From the NCBI GenBank assembly GCA_022566975.1, contig JADFHV010000015.1:1-15160 (forward strand): 15,160 nucleotides of DNA, read 5' to 3'. The DNA comes from Chloroflexota bacterium (GTDB taxonomy: Bacteria > Chloroflexota > Dehalococcoidia > SAR202 > UBA11138). The notes beneath the pieces are model-generated. The model worked only from the letters and a program-made list of their open reading frames with translations, ran no database searches and was not told the origin of the DNA. Position 1 is the stretch's first letter. Each line of letters opens with the position of its first letter. This document shows, piece after piece, positions 1 to 6,803 of this stretch. The translations under genes and the position numbers were made by a program.

Positions 1-409
1 GGCGCATCGTCTGCGAAGTGCGATTTGGCGTGTTGATCTGCTCCAGGTATTTGGTGACACCGGCAAAGTTGGTCATGGAGCTGAAGTGGGGCAGGATACC
101 CTGGCGCGCCCGGGGGTGGCCGGTGGGGAGCAGCAACAGAGGCGTGGAGTCGGAGTAAGCGGTGGCCACTCCGGCGTAGGCGTTCTCGGACCCAGGCCCG
201 TATTGCATGGCGAAGACGCCCATGCGGTCACCGTTGGTCACCCGGCTGTAGCCGTCGGCGATCCCCACCCCGACCCGCTCCTGGCGGCAGATGATGGGGC
301 GGATTCCAGCCGCCGCCGCTGATTCGATCACCGGCGTGGTGGGAAAGCAGCTCAGGTATTCAACCCCTTCTCGCTTCAATATCTCGGCGATGGCGTCTAC
401 CGTTTTCAC
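1..409 (-). CDS. Thiamine pyrophosphate-dependent enzyme, N-terminal part (gene runs off the window)
   Basis: The first 136 codons of an acetolactate-synthase-like TPP enzyme are visible; the rest lies left of base 1. The N-terminal pyrimidine-binding domain is clear. MKTVDAIAEILKREGVEYL is the usual opening helix, followed by CFPTTPVIESA and ICRQERVGVGIADGYSR. Glu44 in RQER matches the family's catalytic glutamate that activates the thiamine ring. FAMQYGPGSENAYAGVATAY follows, as in decarboxylase and carboligase members. I chose GTG at 407-409 because AAAGGAGG lies 7 nt upstream. The substrate cannot be inferred: the family includes acetolactate synthase, oxalyl-CoA decarboxylase, benzoylformate decarboxylase and many uncharacterised relatives, and the C-terminal cofactor domain is not visible. 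The acyl-CoA ligase and crotonases upstream on the same strand suggest organic-acid catabolism, but a 326-nt gap separates them. Confidence 0.88.
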   Translation of the reverse strand, partial: MKTVDAIAEILKREGVEYLSCFPTTPVIESAAAAGIRPIICRQERVGVGIADGYSRVTNGDRMGVFAMQYGPGSENAYAGVATAYSDSTPLLLLPTGHPRARQGILPHFSSMTNFAGVTKYLEQINTPNRTSQTMR

Positions 410-544
410 TGGCTGACCTCCTTTGGCCCCTTGGTTTGGATAATATGCGAAAGTCCGCCGCTGCTGATGCAGGTCCGGCAGCGGCGCCATGGTTCACTGG
501 CGCCCGGGTTGGTTGCCAAGCGTGGAGGCCAGCGAACAAGGGAG

Positions 545-553
545 AGTATACCA
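545..553 (-). promoter_or_regulatory. Possible extended -10 promoter for the TPP enzyme gene
   Basis: On the minus strand the sequence reads TGGTATACT, which fits the extended -10 form TGnTATAnT. I see no convincing -35 hexamer. Transcription would start near base 537 and leave a leader of about 130 nt before the GTG start at 409. Confidence 0.35.
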
Positions 554-607
554 TCTAAGGCATTGATGCTCTTCATTTAAGTGCGTGTGTGTGGAGTTCC
601 TCCGCTT

Positions 608-671
608 ACGAAGGGGAGGCTCGGAGGGGTTAAGTCGCGACCCCCTCTAGCTCCCCCTTCGCAAGGGGGAG
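608..671. repeat. GC-rich palindromic extragenic element
   Basis: A perfect hairpin, CTCCCCCTT / AAGGGGGAG with a 3-nt loop, lies at 651-671. Its left arm can also pair, with one bulge, to CGAAGGGGAG near 609-618. The inner AGGGGT near 625-630 can pair with ACCCCCT near 640-646. The nested, partly alternative arms look like a REP- or MITE-like intergenic element rather than a terminator, since no T-run follows on either strand. The 3' end of the acyl-CoA ligase gene lies 65 nt to the right. Confidence 0.5.
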
Positions 672-735
672 AATACACCTCTCACCCACCCTTTAAGAGT
701 CCCGGAGCTGACGGCTGATAGCTGACCGCCAGAAG

Positions 736-2316
736 CTAGTCCCTGGCCTCAACCGGATAACCGTACTCCTCCCGCAGGTCCCGCTTCATGACCTTGCCCA
801 TGACGTTGCGGGGGAGCTCGTCGGTGAATACAATCGAACGGGGACGCTTGAAGCCGGACAGTTTTTCCCGGCAGTACTCGATTAATTCGTGTTCCTGCAA
901 TTCGTCTTCCCCCAGCTGGTCCGAGCGGCGGACCACCACAGCCCGTACCTCCTCCCCCCACTGGATGTCCGCGACACCGATGACCGCCGCATCATCCACC
1001 TGGGGATGGGACATCAACACCTGCTCCACCTCCTCGGGGGAGATCATCTCGCCGCCACGCTTGATGAAGTCCTTGGCGCGGCCGGACAGGTAGATGTAGT
1101 CGTCCTCGTCCCAGTAGCCCAGGTCGCCCGTGTAGACCCATCCGGAGCGGATGGCGTCTCTGGTGGCTGCTTCCTGATGCCAGTATCCCGCCATCATTCG
1201 CTGGCCACGGGCAACAATTTCCCCCACCTGGCCCACGGGCACCGGCGTTCCTTCCTCGTCGACTATCTGTACCTCCACGTCGTCCAAGGGCGTGCCAATG
1301 GAGGTCAACCGCCGCAGTTTCTTTTCGATCTCTTCTGGGCTGCCCTCAAGGACGTGGTCTTCGGGCGGCAGCATGGTGATGGTGGAGGCGGTCTCGGTCT
1401 GGCCGAAGGCGTTGATGAAGCGGGCCCCCGGAAACTCCCGGATAGCCCGCTCGATGACCTCCCGCGGCATGGGCGCCGCGCCGTAGGTGATGACCTCCAG
1501 GCTGCTCAGGTCGTGCTTGTGGAAGTCTGGGTGGTCCATGAGCCTCTTGATCATGGTGGGGACCATCATCGCCCTGTTGGCCCGCTCACGCTCCGCCAGC
1601 TCCAGCCACTGCTTGGGCTCGAACTGGCCCTGGACGATCAGGGTGCGACCTCCGTAGATGGCCGCCATCACCGCCTGAACGCCGGCGATGTGGTACAGGG
1701 GGACGGTCAGGATGTTCCTCTCCACGATCTCGGGGTCAGCTGGCATGACGTTGCTGAGGATGTAGGACGAAAAGCTGTCGTGAGATAGCATCACGCCTTT
1801 GGGAGCACCGGTTGTGCCGGCGGTGAACAGGATCATGGTAAGGTCGTCGCCGTCACCCTCAGGAAAGCGCTCGTCGTCGGATGCCGAACCGATGAGGTCG
1901 TCGTAGAAGTGCCAACCGTCCGTGGGCGCTTCCAGGGCGACGTAGTGCTCGACGGACTCCAGCCTGCCGGAGAATGAGCGCACTAGGTCGACGTAGCGCT
2001 GCCCCACAAGCAGCACCGTGGGCGCGGCATCGTTGATCATGTAGACCAGCTCGTCCGCGCGGGCCCGGTAATGCAGCGGCACGTAGACCGCGTCGAGCCT
2101 GGCGGCTGCGAAGTAAGTTTCGATGTGCTCGGCGCAGTTGACCTGCAGCACCGCGACGCGGTCACGCCCGCGCATGCCCAGGCTCGAAAAACCGTTGGCC
2201 AGCCGGTTGACACGGACGTTGAGCTCTTCGTAAGTAGTCCGCCGGTCGCCGACGACCATGGCGAGCCTTTCGGGGACGATGGCGGAGGAGATGGTCAGAA
2301 ACTCGGTGGTGTTCAT
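736..2316 (-). CDS. Acyl-CoA ligase (AMP-forming, class I adenylate-forming family)
   Basis: This 526-residue protein activates a carboxylic acid as an acyl-adenylate and transfers it to coenzyme A. The family motifs appear in order. The ATP-binding loop TAGTTGAPKG is at residues 165-174 and the adenine-binding FGQTETAS at about 304-311. YTGD is at 395-398 and the hinge region GRAKDFIKRGGE at 412-423. The C-terminal NVMGK supplies the likely catalytic lysine, Lys508. The length is normal and the gene looks intact. The ATG at 2314-2316 overlaps the stop of the upstream crotonase gene as ATGA, which points to translational coupling. Chain length or aromatic preference cannot be read from the sequence; medium- or long-chain fatty acids or cyclohexane and aromatic acids are all possible. 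With two crotonases upstream it probably opens a beta-oxidation-like route. Confidence 0.93.
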   Translation of the reverse strand: MNTTEFLTISSAIVPERLAMVVGDRRTTYEELNVRVNRLANGFSSLGMRGRDRVAVLQVNCAEHIETYFAAARLDAVYVPLHYRARADELVYMINDAAPTVLLVGQRYVDLVRSFSGRLESVEHYVALEAPTDGWHFYDDLIGSASDDERFPEGDGDDLTMILFTAGTTGAPKGVMLSHDSFSSYILSNVMPADPEIVERNILTVPLYHIAGVQAVMAAIYGGRTLIVQGQFEPKQWLELAERERANRAMMVPTMIKRLMDHPDFHKHDLSSLEVITYGAAPMPREVIERAIREFPGARFINAFGQTETASTITMLPPEDHVLEGSPEEIEKKLRRLTSIGTPLDDVEVQIVDEEGTPVPVGQVGEIVARGQRMMAGYWHQEAATRDAIRSGWVYTGDLGYWDEDDYIYLSGRAKDFIKRGGEMISPEEVEQVLMSHPQVDDAAVIGVADIQWGEEVRAVVVRRSDQLGEDELQEHELIEYCREKLSGFKRPRSIVFTDELPRNVMGKVMKRDLREEYGYPVEARD

Positions 2317-3071
2317 GCGTGTGTGTCACCGGCGGCGAGTGAAGGTTCGTCCCGCCCTCCAAACACCTGGGCGGTCAGCCTTCCCTCTAGCTCAAGCCCT
2401 TGGGCAAGAGTCAGGTCCATCCCCTGCCGGATAGCCGTCTTCACGGCGGACATCACGGCCGGGCTGCGCGAGGACAGCTCGCCGGCGACGCGCCGGGCTT
2501 CGTCGAGCAGCCTCGTTCTGGGTACGACCGCATGCACGAGGCCCATGCGCCCGGCTTCCTGTGCCGAGACGGTCCGCCCCGAGAGGAGTATGTCCATGGC
2601 AACGCCGGGGCCAACGATACGGGGAAGTGTCTGGCTGCCACCGGCGGCGGGCAGCATCCCAAGGGAGGTCTCAGGCATGCTGAAGACGGCGTCGTCTGAC
2701 GCGATCCTTATATCGCACAGGCAGGCCATCTCGACGCCCGAGCCGATGACGTGGCCGTGTACGGCGGCGACCAACGGCTTGGTGATGGCGAGAAAGAGTC
2801 CCCAGACGTCCCGCTCCCACCGGACCTCCCTGGCAACTACCTGGGAGGGCGCGGTGCCGAACTCCGTGAGGTCCGCGCCCGCGCAGAAGCCGCGGTCTCC
2901 CGCTCCACGCAGGACGGCTACCCGAACCTCTGGGTCGTCTCGGATCGCCTCCAGCGCCTGGAATAGCTCGTCCCGCATCCGGACGTTATAGGCGTTGATG
3001 ACCCTTGGCCGGTTGAGGACAATCTCGGCCACCGGGCCGTTTTTCGAAAAGAGCACCGTGCTTTCTTCCAC
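2313..3071 (-). CDS. Enoyl-CoA hydratase/isomerase (crotonase), both catalytic glutamates present
   Basis: This 252-residue crotonase-fold protein probably hydrates or isomerises a 2-enoyl-CoA. The first oxyanion-hole segment is GFCAGADL (61-68). GSGVEMACLCD (110-120) carries Glu114, and FSMPETSLGMLPAAGG (130-145) carries Glu134. These match the two catalytic glutamates of classical enoyl-CoA hydratase (Glu144 and Glu164 in the rat enzyme). I place the start at GTG (3069-3071); only a weak purine stretch precedes it, but the reading frame has no better start near the family's usual N-terminus. The stop overlaps the start of the acyl-CoA ligase gene. The region upstream (3072-3314) holds a hairpin and a remnant of a second crotonase start. 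The exact substrate is unknown. Confidence 0.92.
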   Translation of the reverse strand: MEESTVLFSKNGPVAEIVLNRPRVINAYNVRMRDELFQALEAIRDDPEVRVAVLRGAGDRGFCAGADLTEFGTAPSQVVAREVRWERDVWGLFLAITKPLVAAVHGHVIGSGVEMACLCDIRIASDDAVFSMPETSLGMLPAAGGSQTLPRIVGPGVAMDILLSGRTVSAQEAGRMGLVHAVVPRTRLLDEARRVAGELSSRSPAVMSAVKTAIRQGMDLTLAQGLELEGRLTAQVFGGRDEPSLAAGDTHA

Positions 3072-3103
3072 GGCTATCTTATCCCCACTCCCCTTAGAAG
3101 AAT

Positions 3104-3122
3104 TTTGGGGGACACCCCCAAA
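3104..3122. repeat. Perfect GC-rich hairpin, REP-like
   Basis: TTTGGGGG and CCCCCAAA form a perfect 8-bp stem with a 3-nt loop. Further G/C-run half-sites (GGGTGCACCCC and GTCCCCC) continue to about 3157. The element sits between the start of one crotonase and the remnant of another. There is no T-run beyond the stem on the minus strand, where the genes lie. It looks like a dispersed extragenic palindrome rather than a terminator. Confidence 0.5.
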
Positions 3123-3157
3123 CCCCGGTCGCAGGGTGCACCCCTTCGGAGTCCCCC

Positions 3158-3217
3158 GGGACGGTTCAGGACCACCTCGGCCACCGGCCCGTGACTAGAG
3201 TAGATGGCGGAGTACTC
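3158..3217 (-). pseudogene. Remnant of a crotonase N-terminus
   Basis: On the minus strand this segment reads EYSAIYSSHGPVAEVVLNRP, the typical start of a crotonase, with the first beta strands and the conserved NRP. It then runs into the G/C-rich hairpin element and on to a stop, with no crotonase core. Bases 3162-3192 match bases 3010-3040 of the neighbouring intact crotonase at 27 of 31 positions. I read it as a truncated paralogue whose remainder was lost when the repeat or a deletion arrived. A chance match is unlikely, because both the protein frame and the DNA are similar. Confidence 0.6.
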
Positions 3218-3314
3218 ATCTCCGTCTGTTCACCACCCCCGAGGTCGTTGTTCCCACCCGGACTCCGTCCGTGTGCGCCACTCCTCAAGTCCGGAGCGCT
3301 GTCTGTCTTCGATG

Positions 3315-4058
3315 CTACTCTCCTCTGAACTCGGGCTTTCGGCGCTCCAGGAAGGAGCGGACTCCCTCGGCGCGGTCGGCGGTGCTATGGAGGATAACGT
3401 TCAGGTCAGCCTCCAGGCGAAGGCCGTGCTCCAGCGTCAAGTCGGCCCCCTTCTGAAGCGCCTCTTTCAGATAGCGAGTCGCGATGGGGCCGTACTTGGA
3501 GACAGTCGAAGCAAGCTCACGTGCACGGTCCATCAGCCGGCTGGGGTCGACGAGCTCAGTAACGAGGCCGGCCTCCACACACTCCTGGGCTCCGAGCACC
3601 CGCGACGTCAGGACCATCTCCATCGCCCTGCCGAGACCGATCAGACGCGGGAGGCGCTGAGTGCCACCGTCCCAGGGCATCATCCCCTGCTTGACCTGGG
3701 TAAGCCCGAGCCTCGCCCGCGAAGACGCTATGCGGATGTCGCAGGCCAGGGCCAGCTCCAGGCCCTGGTCCGTGGCATCGCCGTTGAGAGCGGAGATGAC
3801 CGGCATCCGAATGGCGGCCACGGCGTCGGCGACCCCCAGGGTCTCTATCGGACTGGAAAGATCGGACCCGCGGCAGAAGGTATCTCCGCTGCCCGTGAGC
3901 AGCATGACCCAGACATCGCCGTCCTGGTCCGCCTGCGCGCACGCCTCTCTCAGCTCGAAGGCCATCGTCTCGTTGACCGCGTTGCCTGCGGACGGACGGT
4001 CCAGCGTCAGCGTGGCGACGTGGCCTTCGGTCTCCAGAGACAGGGTCTGAAAGGTCAC
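3315..4058 (-). CDS. Enoyl-CoA hydratase/isomerase family protein with one catalytic glutamate replaced
   Basis: This is a 247-residue crotonase. The oxyanion-hole segment is TFCRGSDL (60-67). Glu101 in GLELALACD matches the first catalytic glutamate. At the second position the usual F-x-x-P-E-x-x-x-G becomes LGLTQVKQG (117-125), so Gln121 stands where glutamate acts in classical hydratases. Crotonases lacking one of these glutamates often catalyse isomerase, hydrolase or other reactions, so plain hydratase activity is doubtful. The GTG start (4056-4058) has GAGG 5 nt upstream. The next gene downstream on the same strand is the other crotonase, 243 nt away. They are clearly different paralogues, and this one probably handles a different step or substrate in the same CoA-thioester pathway. 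Confidence 0.88.
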   Translation of the reverse strand: MTFQTLSLETEGHVATLTLDRPSAGNAVNETMAFELREACAQADQDGDVWVMLLTGSGDTFCRGSDLSSPIETLGVADAVAAIRMPVISALNGDATDQGLELALACDIRIASSRARLGLTQVKQGMMPWDGGTQRLPRLIGLGRAMEMVLTSRVLGAQECVEAGLVTELVDPSRLMDRARELASTVSKYGPIATRYLKEALQKGADLTLEHGLRLEADLNVILHSTADRAEGVRSFLERRKPEFRGE

Positions 4059-4125
4059 AGATGCCTCAGCGGGGGCTCAAACACAGTCAGATCAGTGGCT
4101 AACGATAGCACAACAGCCCCACCCA

Positions 4126-4152
4126 GGGCAGGCACAGGGGCCTGTCTCTACG
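4126..4152. repeat. Dispersed palindromic repeat, copy A (degenerate)
   Basis: GGGCAGGC followed by GCCTGTCT can form a stem with one or two G-T pairs, and CTACG follows. It matches 20 of 27 positions of the element at 8905-8931. It lies in the 216-nt gap between the PfkB-family gene and the crotonase. I see nothing else recognisable in that gap. Confidence 0.5.
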
Positions 4153-4274
4153 GGCGCACCCAATACGGAGGCGACTCCGGGTCGGACCATCGGCTACAGT
4201 CGACGCGCGACGGACACCGCCCTGAGGAGACGCCACCTTCATGAGAACGACACCAGTTGCTCTGACGTGGGGCG

Positions 4275-5129
4275 CTACAAGCCTGAGCGGCCCGAGAGTC
4301 GCGCCTCGACCTGGGCCCTGGTAGGGATACCCTGGGTCCCCTCGGCCTCGACACAGAAGCTGGCGACGCAGCAGGCGAAGCGCGCGGACAGCAGGACGTC
4401 GCCGGTCTCGCCGTATCGTATGAGGTAGGCCGATCCGAATACGTCGCCGGCGCCGGTGGGGTCCACCTCGTGCACGGGAAATGCGGGGACATCGTGCCAG
4501 CGGCCCTGGAGATGGACCATGGCCCCTTCGGCGCCGGCGGTGACTATGAGGACCGGGACCGTCTCCTTCCACCGCTCGAGCCAGCTCCGGTCGACGAGGT
4601 CATCCTGGGAGAGGACCGCAGCGTGCACGTGGGGCAATACCCCGTCTCCGTCCCAGCCCGCGGCACTGACGCGCCCTTCGGCGTCCCAACGTCTGAGCCA
4701 TCCCTGAACGGAGGCCACGACCGTAGCATGGGGAAAGCCTCGCCCCAGCTCGTCACTGACCTCGCCGGCCAGAGGGGCCAGTAGCACGAGGGGGGCGGCC
4801 CGCCACTCGACGGGGACATCCGTGAGATCAAGCGGGGCAGCCACGCCGCTCAGGACCTGCGTACGCCGGCCGTCGTCGTAGGTGTTGCGAAAGGTTGTCG
4901 AGTCGGGCGCGGGGACGACGTGGACTCCGATGCCGGGCAGCGACCCGGCCGGATCGAGATCGGGACCGACGCTCGTGACGACGGCGGGACTAAGGCCCAT
5001 GCCGCGAGCGGTCAGCGCTGCGTAAGTCACCGCACCGCCGACGCGGTAACCTCCCGGCTCTAGGTCCTTCGCCACATGGCCTATCGCCAGGAGGTCCGGA
5101 GGCTCTTGCAGACGGTCGGATACGCGCAA
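4275..5129 (-). CDS. PfkB-family (ribokinase-like) carbohydrate or nucleoside kinase
   Basis: This protein of about 284 residues should phosphorylate a sugar, nucleoside or similar alcohol with ATP. The N-terminus has PDLLAIGHVAKDL (11-23) and the substrate-side GGAVTYAA (31-38). The PfkB signature DPTGAGDVFG lies at 223-232, with Asp229 as the expected catalytic base next to the anion-hole GAGD. The substrate is not predictable; GHVAKDL is common in uncharacterised members. The start is uncertain. TTG at 5127-5129 is the only start that keeps the full N-terminal strand. It follows a doubled 11-bp unit (5128-5149) that supplies two GGGGG stretches as possible ribosome-binding sites. The gene lies 27 nt after jag and so is probably the last gene of the rpmH operon, where mnmE is often found in other bacteria. 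Confidence 0.85.
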   Translation of the reverse strand: MRVSDRLQEPPDLLAIGHVAKDLEPGGYRVGGAVTYAALTARGMGLSPAVVTSVGPDLDPAGSLPGIGVHVVPAPDSTTFRNTYDDGRRTQVLSGVAAPLDLTDVPVEWRAAPLVLLAPLAGEVSDELGRGFPHATVVASVQGWLRRWDAEGRVSAAGWDGDGVLPHVHAAVLSQDDLVDRSWLERWKETVPVLIVTAGAEGAMVHLQGRWHDVPAFPVHEVDPTGAGDVFGSAYLIRYGETGDVLLSARFACCVASFCVEAEGTQGIPTRAQVEARLSGRSGL

Positions 5130-5149
5130 GGCCCCCTTAAGGCCCCCTT
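5128..5149. repeat. Tandem 11-bp duplication before the PfkB-family start
   Basis: The unit AAGGCCCCCTT occurs twice without a gap. On the minus strand this gives two GGGGGCC stretches directly before the proposed TTG start, so the duplication may affect translation initiation of the kinase gene. Confidence 0.6.
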
Positions 5150-5156
5150 TCAGAGA

Positions 5157-5804
5157 TTACTCGTCTTTGGGCCGGACGACCACCTGACGGCTGTCGCCCT
5201 CCCCCGTGCTCTCGGTGGTGACCTGTGCGTGCTCAGCCAGGGCCACGTGGACGATACGGCGCTCATCGGGAGGCATGGGCTCCAGGGGGATGGACCGGCC
5301 CGTGGCGGCGACGCGCTGCGCCACGTTAAGCGCCATGTTGGTCAGGGTCTGATAACGCCGCTGCTGGTACCCCTCGACATCAATAAGGAGGTTCGCCCGC
5401 GCCTGGAGCCTCCTGCCGACGATGACCCTGACCAGAAACTGGAGACTCCTGAGCGTCTCGCCACGGCGCCCGATGAGAAGTCCAGAGTCATCACCCTCTA
5501 TCTCGAATACTGGCCCTCCAAGGTCGGGCCGCTCCGCCTGTTTGAGGCTCACGACGACCGACACCCCGAGCTTCGACATCAAGCTGTCAAGGACCTCGGA
5601 CGTCGTCTTCACCAGGTCGGTGGGCTTGTCCAGCAAGGTTACCCGAACCCGGGCGGGCTCGCTACCAATGCCCAGGATTCCCGACTTGCCGACGCTAACG
5701 ACGTCTATTTCGACCTCGCCGCGTTCTGCGTCGAGCTCTTTTAGGGCGATCTCTATTGCCTCTTCTTTTGTCTTGGCCTTCGTCTCTATCACTCGTGGTT
5801 GCAT
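5157..5804 (-). CDS. jag: KhpB/Jag RNA-binding protein (Jag-N, KH and R3H domains)
   Basis: This 215-residue cytosolic RNA-binding protein is called Jag, KhpB or SpoIIIJ-associated protein, and is usually encoded next to yidC. The Jag-N domain covers residues 1-57 (KTKEEAIEIALKELD, then VVSVGKSGILGIGS). A KH domain with the nucleic-acid-binding loop GLLIGRRGETL is at 108-118. A C-terminal R3H domain runs from about 151 to 213 (GRSIPLEPMPPDERRIVHVAL). In Firmicutes the family binds many transcripts and affects cell elongation and division. I prefer ATG at 5802-5804 over the in-frame TTG at 5811-5813. GGAGGAGA lies about 9 nt before the ATG but abuts the TTG. The first 110 nt overlap the end of yidC in another frame. 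Confidence 0.95.
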   Translation of the reverse strand: MQPRVIETKAKTKEEAIEIALKELDAERGEVEIDVVSVGKSGILGIGSEPARVRVTLLDKPTDLVKTTSEVLDSLMSKLGVSVVVSLKQAERPDLGGPVFEIEGDDSGLLIGRRGETLRSLQFLVRVIVGRRLQARANLLIDVEGYQQRRYQTLTNMALNVAQRVAATGRSIPLEPMPPDERRIVHVALAEHAQVTTESTGEGDSRQVVVRPKDE

Positions 5805-6612
5805 CGGGCACAATCTCCTCCGCTGGGGTTACCAATGCGGGAGCCTCCGCGGGAGCGCCGGCGCGCCGAACGAACAGGAACGCCGACTCCAGGGGTCCCC
5901 AGCCCGTTACGAATCCCTGAATAACCACTCCAATTATATTGGACACGACCCAGTACAGGGCCAGTCCGCTGGGAAAGCTCAGGCTGAAAAAGCCGAACAT
6001 GAGGGGCATCATCCAGAGCATCATGCGGTTGGTGGACTGCTGCTTGGGGTCCGCCGCCGGCATGGTCGTCATCTTCTGCATCAGCCACATCGACGCGCCC
6101 ACGAGCACGGGGAGCACGGGGAGCGGGTCCGGCAGCGCCAGGTCAAGCCACAGGAACGAGCTGTCCAGGGGTATCACCTCGTTGACCCTGGGCAGCCACG
6201 AATACAGGTGACTGGACAGTCCCACCATTTTTTCGGGAGTTGACGGCAGCGTAGTGAGAAGTGCCCGGTAGAGCCCTATCCAGATGGGCATCTGGATGAA
6301 CATGGGTCCCAGGCAGCCGAGGGGGTTTACGCCCTGCTCGCGGTAAAGGCGCATGGTCTCCTGGGAGATCCGCTGGCGGTCGTTGGCGAAGCGCTGCTGT
6401 AGCTCCTTTAGCTTGGGTTGGAGCGCTGACATGGCCTTCATCTGGCGGCTCTGCTTGACGGTGAGGGGAATCAGCAACGCCCGGATGATGACGGTGAAGA
6501 TGATGATGGTGGCGCCGAAGCTGTTGAAGAAGACGCTGTACAACAGCACGAGGCTGTTCACCATCGGGCCTATGATGGCAGCGTTCCAGACTGTGACGAT
6601 CAGATCCCACAC
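5695..6612 (-). CDS. yidC: Membrane protein insertase YidC (short, monoderm-type) with a basic C-terminal tail
   Basis: YidC/Oxa1/SpoIIIJ inserts membrane proteins, alone or with SecYEG. The 305-residue protein lacks the large periplasmic domain of the Gram-negative form. The first core helix, TIIIFTVIIRALLIPLTVKQ (about 35-54), carries Arg44, which matches the conserved arginine of the hydrophilic groove. The charged cytosolic hairpin follows at about 55-95. Then come GCLGPMFIQMPIWIGLYRAL (99-118) and further helices at about 160-180, 198-212 and 214-234. The tail from about 270 is very rich in Arg and Lys (KRARRRTRRGRNRRR at the end). Basic YidC tails are known to bind the ribosome. The GTG start (6610-6612) follows an in-frame TAA closely. 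A 191-nt gap, with no feature I recognise, separates it from the propeller lipoprotein gene upstream. Confidence 0.95.
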   Translation of the reverse strand: MWDLIVTVWNAAIIGPMVNSLVLLYSVFFNSFGATIIIFTVIIRALLIPLTVKQSRQMKAMSALQPKLKELQQRFANDRQRISQETMRLYREQGVNPLGCLGPMFIQMPIWIGLYRALLTTLPSTPEKMVGLSSHLYSWLPRVNEVIPLDSSFLWLDLALPDPLPVLPVLVGASMWLMQKMTTMPAADPKQQSTNRMMLWMMPLMFGFFSLSFPSGLALYWVVSNIIGVVIQGFVTGWGPLESAFLFVRRAGAPAEAPALVTPAEEIVPDATTSDRDEGQDKRRGNRDRPKRARRRTRRGRNRRR

Positions 6613-6803
6613 GTCTTAGGACACCCTAATCCCCGGCTTGTGCCCTCCCAGGCCCCTCCCCAGGCTTCTTCGCCCAGGATAAGGTGGCCCCACCCCCGGC
6701 AATGTCGCTTGGGATGAGCACGCTGTCAGTCCCCCCTGGGCGGTCCAAGGGCCTGGGCTTTTCCGATCCGGTCCCGTCAGTTCTGGTTTCGGCACCGAGG
6801 CTC

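Larger units (their letters stand above)
410..735. other. Gene-free gap (326 nt) with leader hairpins and a repeat
   Basis: I see no protein-coding gene here. On the minus strand the part nearest the TPP gene can form two stems that exclude each other. Stem one is GGCGCCA (483-489) with TGGCGCC (498-504). Stem two is CGCCGCTGC (456-464) with GCAGCGGCG (478-486). They share bases 483-486. I do not see the THI-box or T-box consensus motifs. The part nearest the acyl-CoA ligase holds a GC-rich palindromic element (608-671) and three 7-nt units of the form GCTGANN at 707-727. Confidence 0.5.

Noticed and set aside
410..540. TPP riboswitch or T-box in front of the TPP enzyme gene
   Set aside because: TPP is a cofactor here, and the leader lacks the CUGAGA and other conserved THI-box cores as well as the T-box sequence. 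Only generic stems are visible.
3079..3087. DnaA box (TTATCCCCA) and a replication origin near rpmH
   Set aside because: It is a single imperfect match far from rpmH, inside a gap with other repeats. There is no box cluster, no AT-rich unwinding region and no dnaA in the window.
3204..4244. Plus-strand open frame of 346 codons opposite the crotonase gene
   Set aside because: The translation has no recognisable domain, and it lies antisense to an intact crotonase. It is the expected shadow of a high-GC gene with third-position G/C bias. The same reasoning removes long antisense frames at 889-1788, 2071-2991, 5076-5744, 5422-6243 and 13938-14846.
5811..5813. TTG as the start of jag
   Set aside because: The ribosome-binding site GGAGGAGA directly abuts it, while ATG at 5802-5804 has proper spacing and begins where the Jag-N domain usually starts.
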